Origin: Pseudoalteromonas luteoviolacea | GTDB lineage: Bacteria; Pseudomonadota; Gammaproteobacteria; Enterobacterales; Alteromonadaceae | Assembly: GCF_021654285.1 (NCBI RefSeq) | Contig: NZ_JAKFZS010000028.1 | Span: 1 to 64,000, forward strand | Reading direction: 5' to 3' | DNA: 64,000 bases | Shown: positions 31,142 through 40,531 of the stretch, in pieces | Position numbering within the stretch: position 1 is the stretch's first letter | How the letters are laid out: each line of letters begins with the position of its first letter | Program-made: the position numbers and the translations under genes | The notes under the pieces: model-generated | Seen by the model: the letters and a program-made list of their open reading frames with translations, nothing else | What the model was told of the DNA's origin: nothing | Databases searched by the model: none

Positions 31142-33313
31142 GTGTTGTTATTTGGTCCATTTCGTTTTGATGCTGAGCGCTTGGTTTTATACATAGGGCA
31201 ATCGCAGCAGCTTCTTCGTCCTAAAGTCTTACAGTTACTGGCTTACTTTCTAGCGCATCCCAATCAAGTCATTAAACGTGAAACCTTATTGAGCGCATTT
31301 TGGCAGCACGGTGAATACCGAGAAGCCGCACTGACACAGAGTATCAATGAATTACGCCAAGCATTGGGCGATAACGCGCAAAGTCCTATTTATATTCGAA
31401 CGCGACCACAACAAGGCTATCAGTGGATCTGTGAGGTGCACGCCGAAAAATGCGCAAAAAAACGTGCCAAGCAAATAGGCGTGGCACTGAGCCTCGCTGC
31501 TGTCTTGTTATTTGCGGTGGGCAAAATGCACGCTATCTGGCCACTATCATCCAATGAGCAAATTCAGCAAAAACCGGCCTTATTGATTTTACCTTTGCAA
31601 AATGAAACGGGAGTCGAGGCCAACGCGTGGTGGGGCTACGCCATCGAAAGCGAATTAAAAGCACAGCTACAACACCACTATCAATTAAAACCAAAAAACC
31701 AAGCCCCTGAGCTGCTTAAGCTACCAACAGAGAAACAGCCACATACATTAACGCTCACTCTGAAACCGAGACAGCAACGACTTGTCCTGCAAGCCAGCCT
31801 AGATGGGCGAACAACAGATGTCATTGTCGAGCAGTTAGGGCATAACTTCAGTGAAATTGCCACACGTATGCTACTGGCTTTAGAAGTGACGTCCGATCAT
31901 GAAAATAAAACAGCTGCGCCTGTAAAAGATCTCAGTGATTACTATCGTGGTTTACAAGCACTGAACGAGTATGGCCCTGAGCTTGCGAGGTCGTATTTTG
32001 AGGCGGCTTTAGTGCGTGTACCTGAGCATTTACCTTCACAATTAGAGTTGGCGCAGATAGCTTGGCAGCAAGGGGATGTAACGCAGGCGAAAGTACGCTT
32101 TGATAAGATCACATTGGGTGACGCACCGGATGGGCTACAAGCTCGTTATCATCTGTATAAAGGGAAATTTGAAAAGGCATTGGGGGAGTTTGAAGCGGCG
32201 CTCAATAGTGCAGAGCTTGGACTGAGAGCGGCACAACAAAGCCAACAAATAGAACTGATCGCCAGTGCTTATCAACTGCAAGCTGATATTTATTGGCATA
32301 CTTTGCAATGGCAAGATTACACCTTGGCGATGAACGCTGCTTATGCACTCATAGGTAGTCGCTCTTTTGCTTACAGTGAAGCACAACGCTCATTTTATCT
32401 TGCAAACCCACCAGCTGCCGGCCCACAGGAAAAAAATCACCTTAACCTAGTACAAAGTAAAAAAGTACTGAGTCAGGCCATAGACTACTATCGACAGATC
32501 TCTGCAAACTTAGAATTGGCAACCAGCTTATTTGCGTATGGGCAAAATTATTTAGTACCAGTGAGTGAAGGGGAGCAGAGTTTATTAGAGGCGCTGGATA
32601 TTGTTGCTGATAGTGGCAATGAATATTTTAAAGTGCAAGTACTCACTTATTTGGGGTTTTATTATATTCAGCTTCATCAGGGTGAAAAAGCCTTATATTA
32701 TCTAGATCAAGTGCAAATACATGAGTCTTTTTTACCGGCCACTGAGCAACTTCAGTTACTCAAGGCGATGGCGTGGATGGATATCGGCTTGGTGAAAAAC
32801 GATCAAAACGCATTAGATAGTGCAAAGCGGCAATATCACCAACTACTTGAGACTGACTATATCTCACCACTGACGCGTGCAAACATGCAACTTATGCTGG
32901 CTTGGATTGGGTTAAAGGAGGGGGAGTTAGAGACAGCTCAAACGTTGACTGAACAGGCTTTACTGGCATATCAACGCTTTGAATTGGCTGATGTGGCGAT
33001 TTATGCTGCGTATACAAAGATGTATATACATCTTAAACAAGGTCAACCAGAGCAGGCATTAGCGCTCGCAGATAGCGATAATACCGATGCGCATCTCATG
33101 CTATTTTATACCTCAGCGGCAGCTCAGATGATAAATAACGAGTCTCTTGCTGCACACTCCAAAGCGAAGTTGAGTACACTCAGAAACAGTGATGGTTTAT
33201 TGCAGCAATTGGATGAGTTTACACGTTTAGTAGGGCACACAGATAAAAGTATTTTGGACTTGTTGGATGCGCCCTACAGTGTTTATTGTCAAAGTAAATG
33301 GATTTTAGAGTAA
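31142..33313 (+). CDS. CadC-like winged-helix regulator with TPR sensor domain
   Basis: This 723-residue membrane regulator has an N-terminal OmpR-type winged helix (about 1-97, RPKVLQLLAYFLAHPNQVIK, TRPQQGYQWICEV) and one transmembrane helix (about 111-131). A TolB-like segment follows (PALLILPLQNETG), then TPR-like helical repeats to the C-terminus (from about 255). The start is a GTG with AAGGA unusually far upstream, so the exact start is uncertain. It lacks the propeller of the two regulators in the peptide locus. It lies convergent with the thiol-redox operon and may control it; this is not shown by the sequence. Confidence 0.85.
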   Translation: MLLFGPFRFDAERLVLYIGQSQQLLRPKVLQLLAYFLAHPNQVIKRETLLSAFWQHGEYREAALTQSINELRQALGDNAQSPIYIRTRPQQGYQWICEVHAEKCAKKRAKQIGVALSLAAVLLFAVGKMHAIWPLSSNEQIQQKPALLILPLQNETGVEANAWWGYAIESELKAQLQHHYQLKPKNQAPELLKLPTEKQPHTLTLTLKPRQQRLVLQASLDGRTTDVIVEQLGHNFSEIATRMLLALEVTSDHENKTAAPVKDLSDYYRGLQALNEYGPELARSYFEAALVRVPEHLPSQLELAQIAWQQGDVTQAKVRFDKITLGDAPDGLQARYHLYKGKFEKALGEFEAALNSAELGLRAAQQSQQIELIASAYQLQADIYWHTLQWQDYTLAMNAAYALIGSRSFAYSEAQRSFYLANPPAAGPQEKNHLNLVQSKKVLSQAIDYYRQISANLELATSLFAYGQNYLVPVSEGEQSLLEALDIVADSGNEYFKVQVLTYLGFYYIQLHQGEKALYYLDQVQIHESFLPATEQLQLLKAMAWMDIGLVKNDQNALDSAKRQYHQLLETDYISPLTRANMQLMLAWIGLKEGELETAQTLTEQALLAYQRFELADVAIYAAYTKMYIHLKQGQPEQALALADSDNTDAHLMLFYTSAAAQMINNESLAAHSKAKLSTLRNSDGLLQQLDEFTRLVGHTDKSILDLLDAPYSVYCQSKWILE

Positions 33314-33322
33314 TTAGGTGAC

Positions 33323-34054
33323 TTATCGCGGCACATTGGTGCCTCGATAGAGGGGGTCCCCCTTATTATCTAACAAAATCCAATAGGGAAGTTCAGTGAT
33401 TTGATACTGTTCAAATAACTGATTATGGGTATCAAAGACAATATCGTGCTTCACCCCAAAGCGCTTTTGGTAATTGAGTGCACTTTGCTTGTCTACATAA
33501 AATGGCTTTATCACCGTAAGCACATTCTTATTGTGTTGAGCGAGCTGATTATTTTGCTCAATGCGTTTTTCACAATCGGGAATATGCTGAAATGGACAGA
33601 GGCTGTCACTGAAAAATAGTACCTGATACTGTTGGTGTATCAATGTTTTGGAAAGACTTTTGCCCGATAATGTCTGTAACGGCACCTTGGTATTTGAAGT
33701 GGCTTCTGATGGTTCACTACTAATTAGTGCTTCTTTTAAGACCACACGTCCCTCGCTTACAACAACCCTTGTCGGGGTCTTGCGGACTTGAAATTTAAAC
33801 ATCAGTTGATTGTTGTGATCGATGCGGATCCCCTTAAATGTGGGGTAGGCTGTAACAAACTGCGCTAAGCTAGGCCTATCAATATTGATATCTGGCTGGA
33901 TAAAAATGCGCTTTCCTAATGGTTTTGGTAATTTGGTGGATTGGTAATATTCATCCCAGATGTTGATAAATACATATTCGGTGGCTGTTGCATGTGCTTT
34001 GCAAGTTACCATAAATAAGGCTAATACTAGGCCAAGTTTTACTTGTATATACAT
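33323..34054 (-). CDS. Secreted two-domain thioredoxin-fold protein
   Basis: This 243-residue protein has a signal peptide (about 1-22) and two thioredoxin-like halves. The first (about 28-110) has the fold pattern, including the cis-Pro-like RKTPTRVVV, but no CxxC. The second has SDSLCPFQHIPDCEKR, two Cys separated by seven residues where a CxxC would be, and ELPYWILLDNKG near the end. It is last in the operon after the TlpA-like gene, overlapping it by one base. It is possibly a partner or substrate of the neighbouring CcdA/DsbD-like protein. Specific function is unknown. Confidence 0.75.
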   Translation of the reverse strand: MYIQVKLGLVLALFMVTCKAHATATEYVFINIWDEYYQSTKLPKPLGKRIFIQPDINIDRPSLAQFVTAYPTFKGIRIDHNNQLMFKFQVRKTPTRVVVSEGRVVLKEALISSEPSEATSNTKVPLQTLSGKSLSKTLIHQQYQVLFFSDSLCPFQHIPDCEKRIEQNNQLAQHNKNVLTVIKPFYVDKQSALNYQKRFGVKHDIVFDTHNQLFEQYQITELPYWILLDNKGDPLYRGTNVPR

Positions 34055-34512
34055 TATTTTCTTCCTTGTAATTCAGTCAGTTTACTTGCTAGTTCATCGG
34101 TAAATAGCGCACTGCGATAAAGCTCATTTCCTGAGCCATCTAATAAAATATGTTGCGGCGTGCCCAATACCGCATATTGGCGTGTGATACTACCGTCGCT
34201 GTCAAAGACAGTAGGAAAGCGGTAGCCATGTTTTTTCAGGTAATTCGTGATGCTGCGCTTGTTTTGATTGAACCCAATATTGACGGAAATGACTTGATAC
34301 CCCGTATTGGCTTGTTGATAGCTCTGTTCAAGTAATGGCATTTCTTCTATACAGTAGGCGCACCAAGTGGCCCAAAACTTCAAATAAGTCACCTGACCTT
34401 GGCTTGAAATCGCTTGTCCATCTAGCGTATTAGCTAACAAAGGCGGGTAGGTGTTGGCGTAAATGTTGGTATGTACACCGAGTAAGATGAGTAGAGGTGC
34501 TAAAGACTTCAT
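34054..34512 (-). CDS. TlpA-like periplasmic thioredoxin
   Basis: This 152-residue protein has a signal peptide (about 1-19) and a thioredoxin fold with active site WCAYC in YLKFWATWCAYCIEEMPLLE. The cis-Pro lies in VLGTPQHILLDGSG. TlpA/ResA-type proteins reduce periplasmic disulfides, often taking electrons from CcdA/DsbD. It lies between the DsbD-like membrane gene and the two-domain thioredoxin gene in one operon. Confidence 0.9.
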   Translation of the reverse strand: MKSLAPLLILLGVHTNIYANTYPPLLANTLDGQAISSQGQVTYLKFWATWCAYCIEEMPLLEQSYQQANTGYQVISVNIGFNQNKRSITNYLKKHGYRFPTVFDSDGSITRQYAVLGTPQHILLDGSGNELYRSALFTDELASKLTELQGRK

Positions 34513-34531
34513 AATGGGTTCCTTGTGGTTA

Positions 34532-35200
34532 CTATAGCCAGCTTTTACCAGCCTGAATAAGAAAATATTGCGCCATGATTAAGAGCATGAGTGCGGTGAG
34601 GTTATTAATGTGAGCCAGCCACTTCCCTGATTTAGGCAGAGCTGCGAGTAGTCTTGCACTGGTGCCAGCAAGTAGCAGCAATGTACTCATGCCCAGCGCA
34701 AAACTAAATAACAGACTGGCACCGAGTAGAGGTTGTTGTGCGGAAGCAACAAATATCAATAATGCGCCTAGAATAGGTGAGGTACATGGCGCGGCGACTA
34801 ACGCGCTGATCATGCCCATGATCAGGGGTACGGCACTGGTACTTTTTAGCTGAAAGTACTGAGTCGGTAATGTGACTAAGCCTTTATTAATGGCAGCAAA
34901 AAGCAGTAAAACATTGGCAAACCCTAATAGGAGGAGAGGATCACTTGCTACTTGACCAAATAGGCTGCCGGTAGTGGCTGCAATAAAGCCCAGCCCTGCA
35001 TAAATGAATGCAAAACCAATGCAGTACAGTAGGGGGGCAATGCGAGGGTGCTTTTGCTGTGCAAAGGTGGCAACGGTAATTGGTAAAATAGGGTATACAC
35101 AGGGGGTTAAACTGGTAAGTAGGCCGATAAAAAATACGACTGGGATTTGCCAGCCATTGATGTCAGACGTAGTCAATGCCCCTAAAATCGTTTGCTCCAT
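34532..35200 (-). CDS. CcdA/DsbD-type transmembrane electron carrier
   Basis: This 222-residue membrane protein resembles the DsbD beta domain. It has about six helices and two conserved Cys-Pro motifs, SLTPCVYPILPI and AAPCTSPILGALL, which form the redox-active pair passing electrons from cytoplasmic thioredoxin to the periplasm. It has no fused alpha or gamma domains, so the separate secreted thioredoxins downstream likely accept the electrons. It is first in a three-gene operon. Confidence 0.9.
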   Translation of the reverse strand: MEQTILGALTTSDINGWQIPVVFFIGLLTSLTPCVYPILPITVATFAQQKHPRIAPLLYCIGFAFIYAGLGFIAATTGSLFGQVASDPLLLLGFANVLLLFAAINKGLVTLPTQYFQLKSTSAVPLIMGMISALVAAPCTSPILGALLIFVASAQQPLLGASLLFSFALGMSTLLLLAGTSARLLAALPKSGKWLAHINNLTALMLLIMAQYFLIQAGKSWL

Positions 35201-35326
35201 ATGCTTGCTCTTATGATGTCGTGAATGAGCAGTTAGAGTGCACGGGTGTGTTTGTAAGGCCTATCAAAGGGGCATCAAATCGATATCAAAATTTATCAAG
35301 TCTATGTTTTATTTGATTTTAAAAAG

Positions 35327-35747
35327 TTATCTCAGCCCCTTTAATATACCAAGTATATGCTTGGTTTGCTGAATTTGCTCGGTTGGTAAACCATACTGCT
35401 GTGCAACGGCTAATTTATCTGACCAAGCTTGGATCTGGTCAATGGGCGTATTGAAGTCTCGTCTCTCTTTTTCAGGAAACAGCTGTGTATGCTTAATCTC
35501 AAAGCTCATTTTGGGCGGCTTCATGGGGCGTTATTTTGCCTTCTGATAAAAGCTGTTGAGACAGGGCTATCATTTCATTTGTCGACATTGCATAGGGGTT
35601 GTAACGCTGTACAGATGTGTTTGACAGCTGTTTTGTGCTGTTGCTGAGCGTGACTGACTCTTGGCTTTGGTGTTCGGCGCGATTTTGATTTGGCTGGGCA
35701 TGGTGCGCATTGGGTGTATAAATGGAGGGAGTTGAGATGAGCGAAAT
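35327..35747 (-). pseudogene. Frameshifted small gene (Alteromonadales hypothetical)
   Basis: Two overlapping minus-strand frames read as one protein broken in the middle. The upstream frame (open to at least 35747) reads SVQRYNPYAMSTNEMIALSQ then LLSEGKITPHEAAQ and stops at 35499. The other frame continues MSFEIKHTQLFP to a stop at 35327. Joining them near CCCAAAATGAG (about 35505-35515) gives a smooth protein. No ATG, GTG or TTG start was found ahead of MSTNEM in the upstream frame. Sequencing error, true decay or programmed shifting cannot be told apart here. Function unknown. Confidence 0.65.
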
Positions 35748-35763
35748 AGTTGTATGTACAAGA

Positions 35764-35796
35764 TCAAAAACGCCCGCAGCAGCGGACGTTTTTTAA
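35764..35796. terminator. Terminator after yidC
   Basis: On the minus strand AACGTCCGC and GCGGGCGTT pair across a TGCT loop and are followed by T-rich sequence. An A/T run on each side makes it possibly bidirectional. It lies about 15 bp past the yidC stop. Confidence 0.8.
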
Positions 35797-35808
35797 TGCG
35801 ATTACGCG

Positions 35809-37440
35809 TTAGTCGCGTACTTTGATGCCTTTTTTCTCCATGCCACGGTAGATGATAAGCATCTGTGCAATAGAGATGATATTTGACACTAACCAGTAAA
35901 GTACTAGACCTGATGGGAACCAGATGAAGAATATAGAAAATGCGACTGGCATATATGTCATCATTTTCTGCTGCATTGGATCTGTGATGGTCATCGGTTG
36001 TAGTTTTTGTGTTAGGAACATACTCGCACCAAATAGAATCGGTAGCACGTAGTATGGGTCCATCGCTGATAAGTCAGTTAGCCACAAGCCAAACTCAGCG
36101 TGACGTAATTCTGTGGACTCTAGGAATACATAGAATAGCGCTAAGAAGATAGGCATTTGCAGTAATAGTGGGAAACAGCCACCCATAGGGTTCACTTTTT
36201 CTTTGCGGTACATTTCCATCGTGGCTTGACCGAACTTCTGACGGTCGTCACCGTAGCGCTCTTTCAATTGCTGCATCTTTGGCTGTAATGCACGCATTTT
36301 TGCCATTGATGTGTACTGTGCTTTTGTCAGCGGGTAAAGGATAGTTTTCACGATCACGGTAATACCGATGATAGCTAGACCCCAGTTGCCTAAAATACCG
36401 TACAAGAACTTCAATAGCACTAATAGCGGCTGAGAAATAAACCACAACCAGCCATAGTCAACTGTTAGGTCTAAATCTTTATGTAGTGCTTCTAGTGCGT
36501 CAGTATCTTTTGGACCCATATAATAAATGGCCGATAACTTGGCGTCTGAGTTAGCCTGAATATTTACCGGCTCACCCTTAGCACCAATGATACCCTGGTT
36601 ATTTCTCAGAGAGGTGTAAATAGTATTGTTAGTCTCTTTTTGTGGTACCCACGCACTGACAAAATAGTGCTGGATAAACGCAACATAACCACCTTGGGTA
36701 TTTTTGTTAAGGTTTGCTTCGCGCATTTCGTCAAAAGCATACTTTTCATAAGGCTCATCTTGTGTGCCATACGCTGTCCCCAAATACGTTTGAGTCATGA
36801 TACTGTCTTTGTCTTGTGCTGTACGCTTGATTTGCGTGTACAGTTGAACTTGGACAGGGTTTTCTGTTGCGTTGACCACATCATATTCTAGCGCAACGTC
36901 ATATTGACCTGCTTTGAATACAAATGTTTTTGTAAATTGAACGCCTTTTTTGTCAACAAACGTCAGCGGAACACGCAGTTCATCACCTGATAGGGTATAT
37001 GACTTTTGTTCGCTTGAATAAACAGGGCGACCTTCACTTGATGCATCTGGACCATTTAGGCCGATAAGGCCACTTTGTGAAATATATTGTTTCCCTTCAA
37101 ATTCACCAAGTAGTAAGTAAGGTATATCGCTACCATGCGTTTCAGCATGTTGAAGTAGTTTGGCTTCAACAATGTCACCACCTTTTGTATCGATTTTAAC
37201 ATCAAGTACATCCGTTGTTACGGTAATAACAGAACGGATTGCTTGAGTTTGCGCAACCGGTACGTCCGCTTCGCTAGAAGTCGGAATATCCGCTTGGTCG
37301 TTATTTGAAGGTGAAGTGGCCACTTGTGTGACTGCACTGGTCTCGGCTTTGCTTTGAGCTTGTTCCTCTTGCCATTCACTGAATAGCAAAAAAGAGACTA
37401 AAAGCAATCCGATCAATAAAAACGTGCGTTGCGATTCCAT
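35809..37440 (-). CDS. yidC: Membrane protein insertase YidC
   Basis: This 543-residue insertase works alone or with SecYEG to place proteins in the inner membrane. It has one N-terminal helix (TFLLIGLLLVSFLLF), a large periplasmic beta domain and the conserved 5-helix core at the C-terminus (LAIIGITVIVKTILYPLTKA, NPMGGCFPLLLQMPIFLALF). Standard gammaproteobacterial length. It follows yidD by 8 bp in the rpmH-rnpA-yidD-yidC cluster. Confidence 0.97.
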   Translation of the reverse strand: MESQRTFLLIGLLLVSFLLFSEWQEEQAQSKAETSAVTQVATSPSNNDQADIPTSSEADVPVAQTQAIRSVITVTTDVLDVKIDTKGGDIVEAKLLQHAETHGSDIPYLLLGEFEGKQYISQSGLIGLNGPDASSEGRPVYSSEQKSYTLSGDELRVPLTFVDKKGVQFTKTFVFKAGQYDVALEYDVVNATENPVQVQLYTQIKRTAQDKDSIMTQTYLGTAYGTQDEPYEKYAFDEMREANLNKNTQGGYVAFIQHYFVSAWVPQKETNNTIYTSLRNNQGIIGAKGEPVNIQANSDAKLSAIYYMGPKDTDALEALHKDLDLTVDYGWLWFISQPLLVLLKFLYGILGNWGLAIIGITVIVKTILYPLTKAQYTSMAKMRALQPKMQQLKERYGDDRQKFGQATMEMYRKEKVNPMGGCFPLLLQMPIFLALFYVFLESTELRHAEFGLWLTDLSAMDPYYVLPILFGASMFLTQKLQPMTITDPMQQKMMTYMPVAFSIFFIWFPSGLVLYWLVSNIISIAQMLIIYRGMEKKGIKVRD

Positions 37441-37448
37441 AACAGCTC

Positions 37449-37754
37449 TTATTTCTCGTGTTGTTTATCTTGATTCGATTTTTCAGGGACGGGGTCATCC
37501 CCACCTGCGCTTAAAGGGTGACATTTTAATATGCGTTTAACCGCTAACCAACTCCCTTTTGCAATTCCGTGTAAATTAATTGCCTGAATTGCATAATTTG
37601 AGCATGTTGGATTAAATCGGCAATGTGGTCCAAGCATGGGACTGATAAATTTTTGATAGGCTTTAATAAGCATGATCAAAAATAGACGTATTACCGAAAG
37701 CGGATAATCCACCAATCGTTTACACTCACTTTGGGTCTTCGAGGCGTGTTTCAT
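37449..37754 (-). CDS. yidD: Membrane protein insertion efficiency factor YidD
   Basis: This 101-residue membrane-associated protein has the YidD signature [20 protein letters not shown] followed by CSNYAIQAI and [19 protein letters not shown]. An N-terminal amphipathic or hydrophobic segment precedes it. It helps YidC-mediated insertion. It is separated from rnpA by about 107 bp, whereas the two often nearly overlap in other species. Confidence 0.94.
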   Translation of the reverse strand: MKHASKTQSECKRLVDYPLSVIRLFLIMLIKAYQKFISPMLGPHCRFNPTCSNYAIQAINLHGIAKGSWLAVKRILKCHPLSAGGDDPVPEKSNQDKQHEK

Positions 37755-37861
37755 AGTCGCGAGGTAGACTCGATAATTGAGTGATTAAAAGGTGAGCTAA
37801 CCTTACCTTAATTCACTTAAAATAGCCATGTTAGGACGGATATAGAAGTATAAAAGCGCCG

Positions 37862-38275
37862 TTATTTTTTCGGCTTTTTATTGGTAGGGCGTTTTTTATG
37901 GTGTTTAGGTTTTGGAGCACCCGGCTTACAACGTTCGTTAATTTTGCGCCAAAGCTTATTTAATTGCTTTGTAAGCTCTTCATTGCTTTGCTCATCCACA
38001 CCTGTTTTGACCATCAAAACGATATCGATGTTATCTAGCTTATGCCTATTTAGACGAAAACTTTCTCTGGCAAGGCGTTTAATGCGATTACGTTGACAGG
38101 CTTTTTTACAACGTTTTTTAGCAACGGTTAATCCAAGACGTGGGTGACCTACATCATTAGGTTTTGCTAATAGTGTAAAAACAGGGGTAGCTGCACGAGC
38201 AGGCTCTTGAAATATGCGGGAGTAATGCGAGGGAGTTAACAGACGTAACTCCCTGCTGAAGCCTAAACCTTCCAC
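37862..38275 (-). CDS. rnpA: Ribonuclease P protein component
   Basis: This 137-residue basic protein assists RNase P RNA in 5' tRNA processing. The RNR motif is KACQRNRIKRLARESFR, preceded by HPRLGLTVAKKRCKKA. The C-terminus carries a Lys/Pro-rich tail (PKPKHHKKRPTNKKPKK) somewhat longer than in E. coli. It lies 6 bp after rpmH in the usual cluster. Confidence 0.96.
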   Translation of the reverse strand: MEGLGFSRELRLLTPSHYSRIFQEPARAATPVFTLLAKPNDVGHPRLGLTVAKKRCKKACQRNRIKRLARESFRLNRHKLDNIDIVLMVKTGVDEQSNEELTKQLNKLWRKINERCKPGAPKPKHHKKRPTNKKPKK

Positions 38276-38281
38276 TTAATA

Positions 38282-38416
38282 TTAAGCAGAAAGCTCTTTA
38301 CGGCCTTTAGCACGACGACGTGCTAGTACTTTACGGCCATTTTTAGTAGCCATGCGAGCACGGAAACCGTGAGTACGCTTGCGTTTAAGTACGCTTGGTT
38401 GAAAAGTTCTTTTCAT
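38282..38416 (-). CDS. rpmH: 50S ribosomal protein L34
   Basis: This gene encodes 44 residues, starting [19 protein letters not shown] and ending [12 protein letters not shown]. It is typical highly basic L34, complete and at normal length. It is divergent from dnaA across the DnaA-box region and leads the rpmH-rnpA-yidD-yidC cluster. Confidence 0.99.
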   Translation of the reverse strand: MKRTFQPSVLKRKRTHGFRARMATKNGRKVLARRRAKGRKELSA

Positions 38417-39111
38417 AACTAATCCATCCGATCGGTTAAAGTTAAAACATCCTATGCAGGTCGCGATCCTGGCACAGGTGCCATTGCGAGCGCGAGATAT
38501 TAAAGCCGACGCGCATGAAAGTCAATCATAATTGTTATGGTAGGCTTAATTTATAGGCAATCTGGTGCAAAATTGATAGAAAAGCGTTTTATTTACCCAA
38601 ATAAGGTAATTTATTTTATGCTTTCTATATATAGAGAAGGAAATGCCATTGTCTTTGCTTATATATGAAGGATCAACTTTTGTGATCTATCTATATAAGA
38701 TCGAGATCTTAGCTGTGGATCAAGTTGTTTGATCTTGGGCGGGTTTTCCACAGAGCTTGGGCGCAAATTGCAAACAACCTTTGGAAAACTTAAATTGATC
38801 GTAATTTTATGGTGAGATCTTGCTCTTTTTTTGATAAGATCTTTTCAAATAAGTGAAATTAAAAACTCATAAAAAACAGTTGTTTATCTTTTTTGTTTGG
38901 TGAGATCTTAATTTTTTTAAAAGTCAATATTGATGTTGTGGATAAGATCCCTTCATAATACCCGGCTTCCACCTGTGAATAATTGATAATATACAAACAT
39001 TTCCGTAGATCTCTGAGTTAGCTGTGAATAACTCTGTTGGTTATTTTGTGAATGCACATTAAAAACCAACCCTATTGATGTACGGGAATAATAACTATTT
39101 CGGAGTGCAAT
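38417..39111. promoter_or_regulatory. rpmH-dnaA intergenic region, DnaA-box and GATC rich
   Basis: This 695-bp AT-rich divergent region has DnaA boxes or close variants: TGTGGATCA (38714-38722), TTTTCCACA (38744-38752), TGTGGATAA (38937-38945), TGTGAATAA (38974-38982 and 39023-39031). It has about 14 GATC sites, mostly between 38670 and 39010. It probably contains the dnaA promoter with autoregulation. Pseudomonas places its working oriC in this same interval, so an ancestral or second origin is possible, but the canonical origin here is at 27.1 kb. Confidence 0.75.
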
Positions 39112-40521
39112 GTGTATCTGTCGGTTTGGCAAAGTTGTTTATATGTTTTGCAAGATGAATTGCCGTCGCAGCAATTCAATATGTGGGTTAGGCCACTACA
39201 AGCAGAAAGTACCGAAGATACTTTAACCATCTATGCACCTAATCGTTTTGTGTTAGATTGGGTTCGAGAAAAGTACTTAAATCGAATTAATGAACTACTG
39301 ATTGAAATCTGTGGTGATGAAGCACCAGAGTTACGTTTTGATGTTGGTAGTAAACCGATAGCGCAAGTTCAGCCGCAAGTATCTGCAGATTCATCTATTG
39401 GTGATACGCATGCGCCTACAACATCGCATGTGTCATCAAAAAGTGTTGTGCAGGCACCTGCTAATGATGTAAAAGTTGAACCCGCTCCGAAATCTAGCGT
39501 TAAATCTAATATCAAAGAAAACTATACCTTTGATAATTTTGTTGAAGGTAAATCTAACCAGTTAGCAAAAGCTGCTGCAACTCAAGTTGCAGATAACCCA
39601 GGTTCTGCATTTAACCCTGTATTTATTTATGGTGGTACTGGCTTAGGTAAAACACACCTTTTACACGCTGTCGGTAATGGCATTATTGATAAAAAGCCAG
39701 ATGCAAAAATCGTTTATATGCACTCAGAGCGTTTTGTGCAAGATATGGTAAAAGCACTGCAAAACAACGCGATTGAAGAGTTTAAACGTTACTACCGCAG
39801 TGTTGATGCGCTGATGATTGATGACATTCAATTTTTTGCTAATAAAGAGCGCTCTCAAGAGGAGTTCTTTCATACCTTTAATGCGCTGCTAGAGGGCAAT
39901 CAACAGATTATTTTGACATCCGATCGCTACCCGAAAGAAATTGAAGGAGTTGAGGATAGATTGAAATCGCGTTTTGGTTGGGGTCTAACCATCGCGATTG
40001 AGCCACCAGAGCTTGAAACGCGAGTTGCGATTTTGATGAAAAAGGCGCAGCAAAGTAACATTAACTTACCACATGAGGTTGCATTTTTTATCGCGAAAAA
40101 ATTGCGTTCGAATGTACGTGAGTTAGAAGGTGCGTTGAACCGCGTTATCGCAAATGCGAACTTTACAGGTCGTCCAATCTCCATTGAGTTTGTCAAAGAG
40201 GCGTTACGAGACTTGTTAGCACTGCAAGATAAGTTGGTAACGATCGACAATATTCAACGTACAGTCGCTGAGTACTATCGTATTCGTGTGTCTGATTTAT
40301 TGTCTAAGCGACGCAGTCGGTCTGTTGCACGTCCTAGACAAGTTGCTATGGCATTGTCAAAAGAATTGACTAACCATAGTTTACCTGAAATAGGCGATGC
40401 ATTTGGTGGTAGAGATCACACCACCGTATTGCACGCATGCCGTAAGGTAAAAGAACTTCGTGAGGAAAGTCACGAAGTAAAAGAAGATTATCAAAACTTG
40501 ATCAGAACATTGTCATCTTAA
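39112..40521 (+). CDS. dnaA: Replication initiator DnaA
   Basis: This 469-residue AAA+ initiator binds DnaA boxes and melts oriC. It has an N-terminal DnaB-interacting domain ([20 protein letters not shown]) and a variable linker. The AAA+ domain has Walker [12 protein letters not shown] near residue 175 and MIDDIQFF. The C-terminal DNA-binding domain has the signature [15 protein letters not shown]. The start is GTG at 39112 with CGGAG 6 bp upstream. It leads dnaA-dnaN-recF-gyrB. Confidence 0.98.
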   Translation: MYLSVWQSCLYVLQDELPSQQFNMWVRPLQAESTEDTLTIYAPNRFVLDWVREKYLNRINELLIEICGDEAPELRFDVGSKPIAQVQPQVSADSSIGDTHAPTTSHVSSKSVVQAPANDVKVEPAPKSSVKSNIKENYTFDNFVEGKSNQLAKAAATQVADNPGSAFNPVFIYGGTGLGKTHLLHAVGNGIIDKKPDAKIVYMHSERFVQDMVKALQNNAIEEFKRYYRSVDALMIDDIQFFANKERSQEEFFHTFNALLEGNQQIILTSDRYPKEIEGVEDRLKSRFGWGLTIAIEPPELETRVAILMKKAQQSNINLPHEVAFFIAKKLRSNVRELEGALNRVIANANFTGRPISIEFVKEALRDLLALQDKLVTIDNIQRTVAEYYRIRVSDLLSKRRSRSVARPRQVAMALSKELTNHSLPEIGDAFGGRDHTTVLHACRKVKELREESHEVKEDYQNLIRTLSS

Positions 40522-40531
40522 GGGTTGAGTG

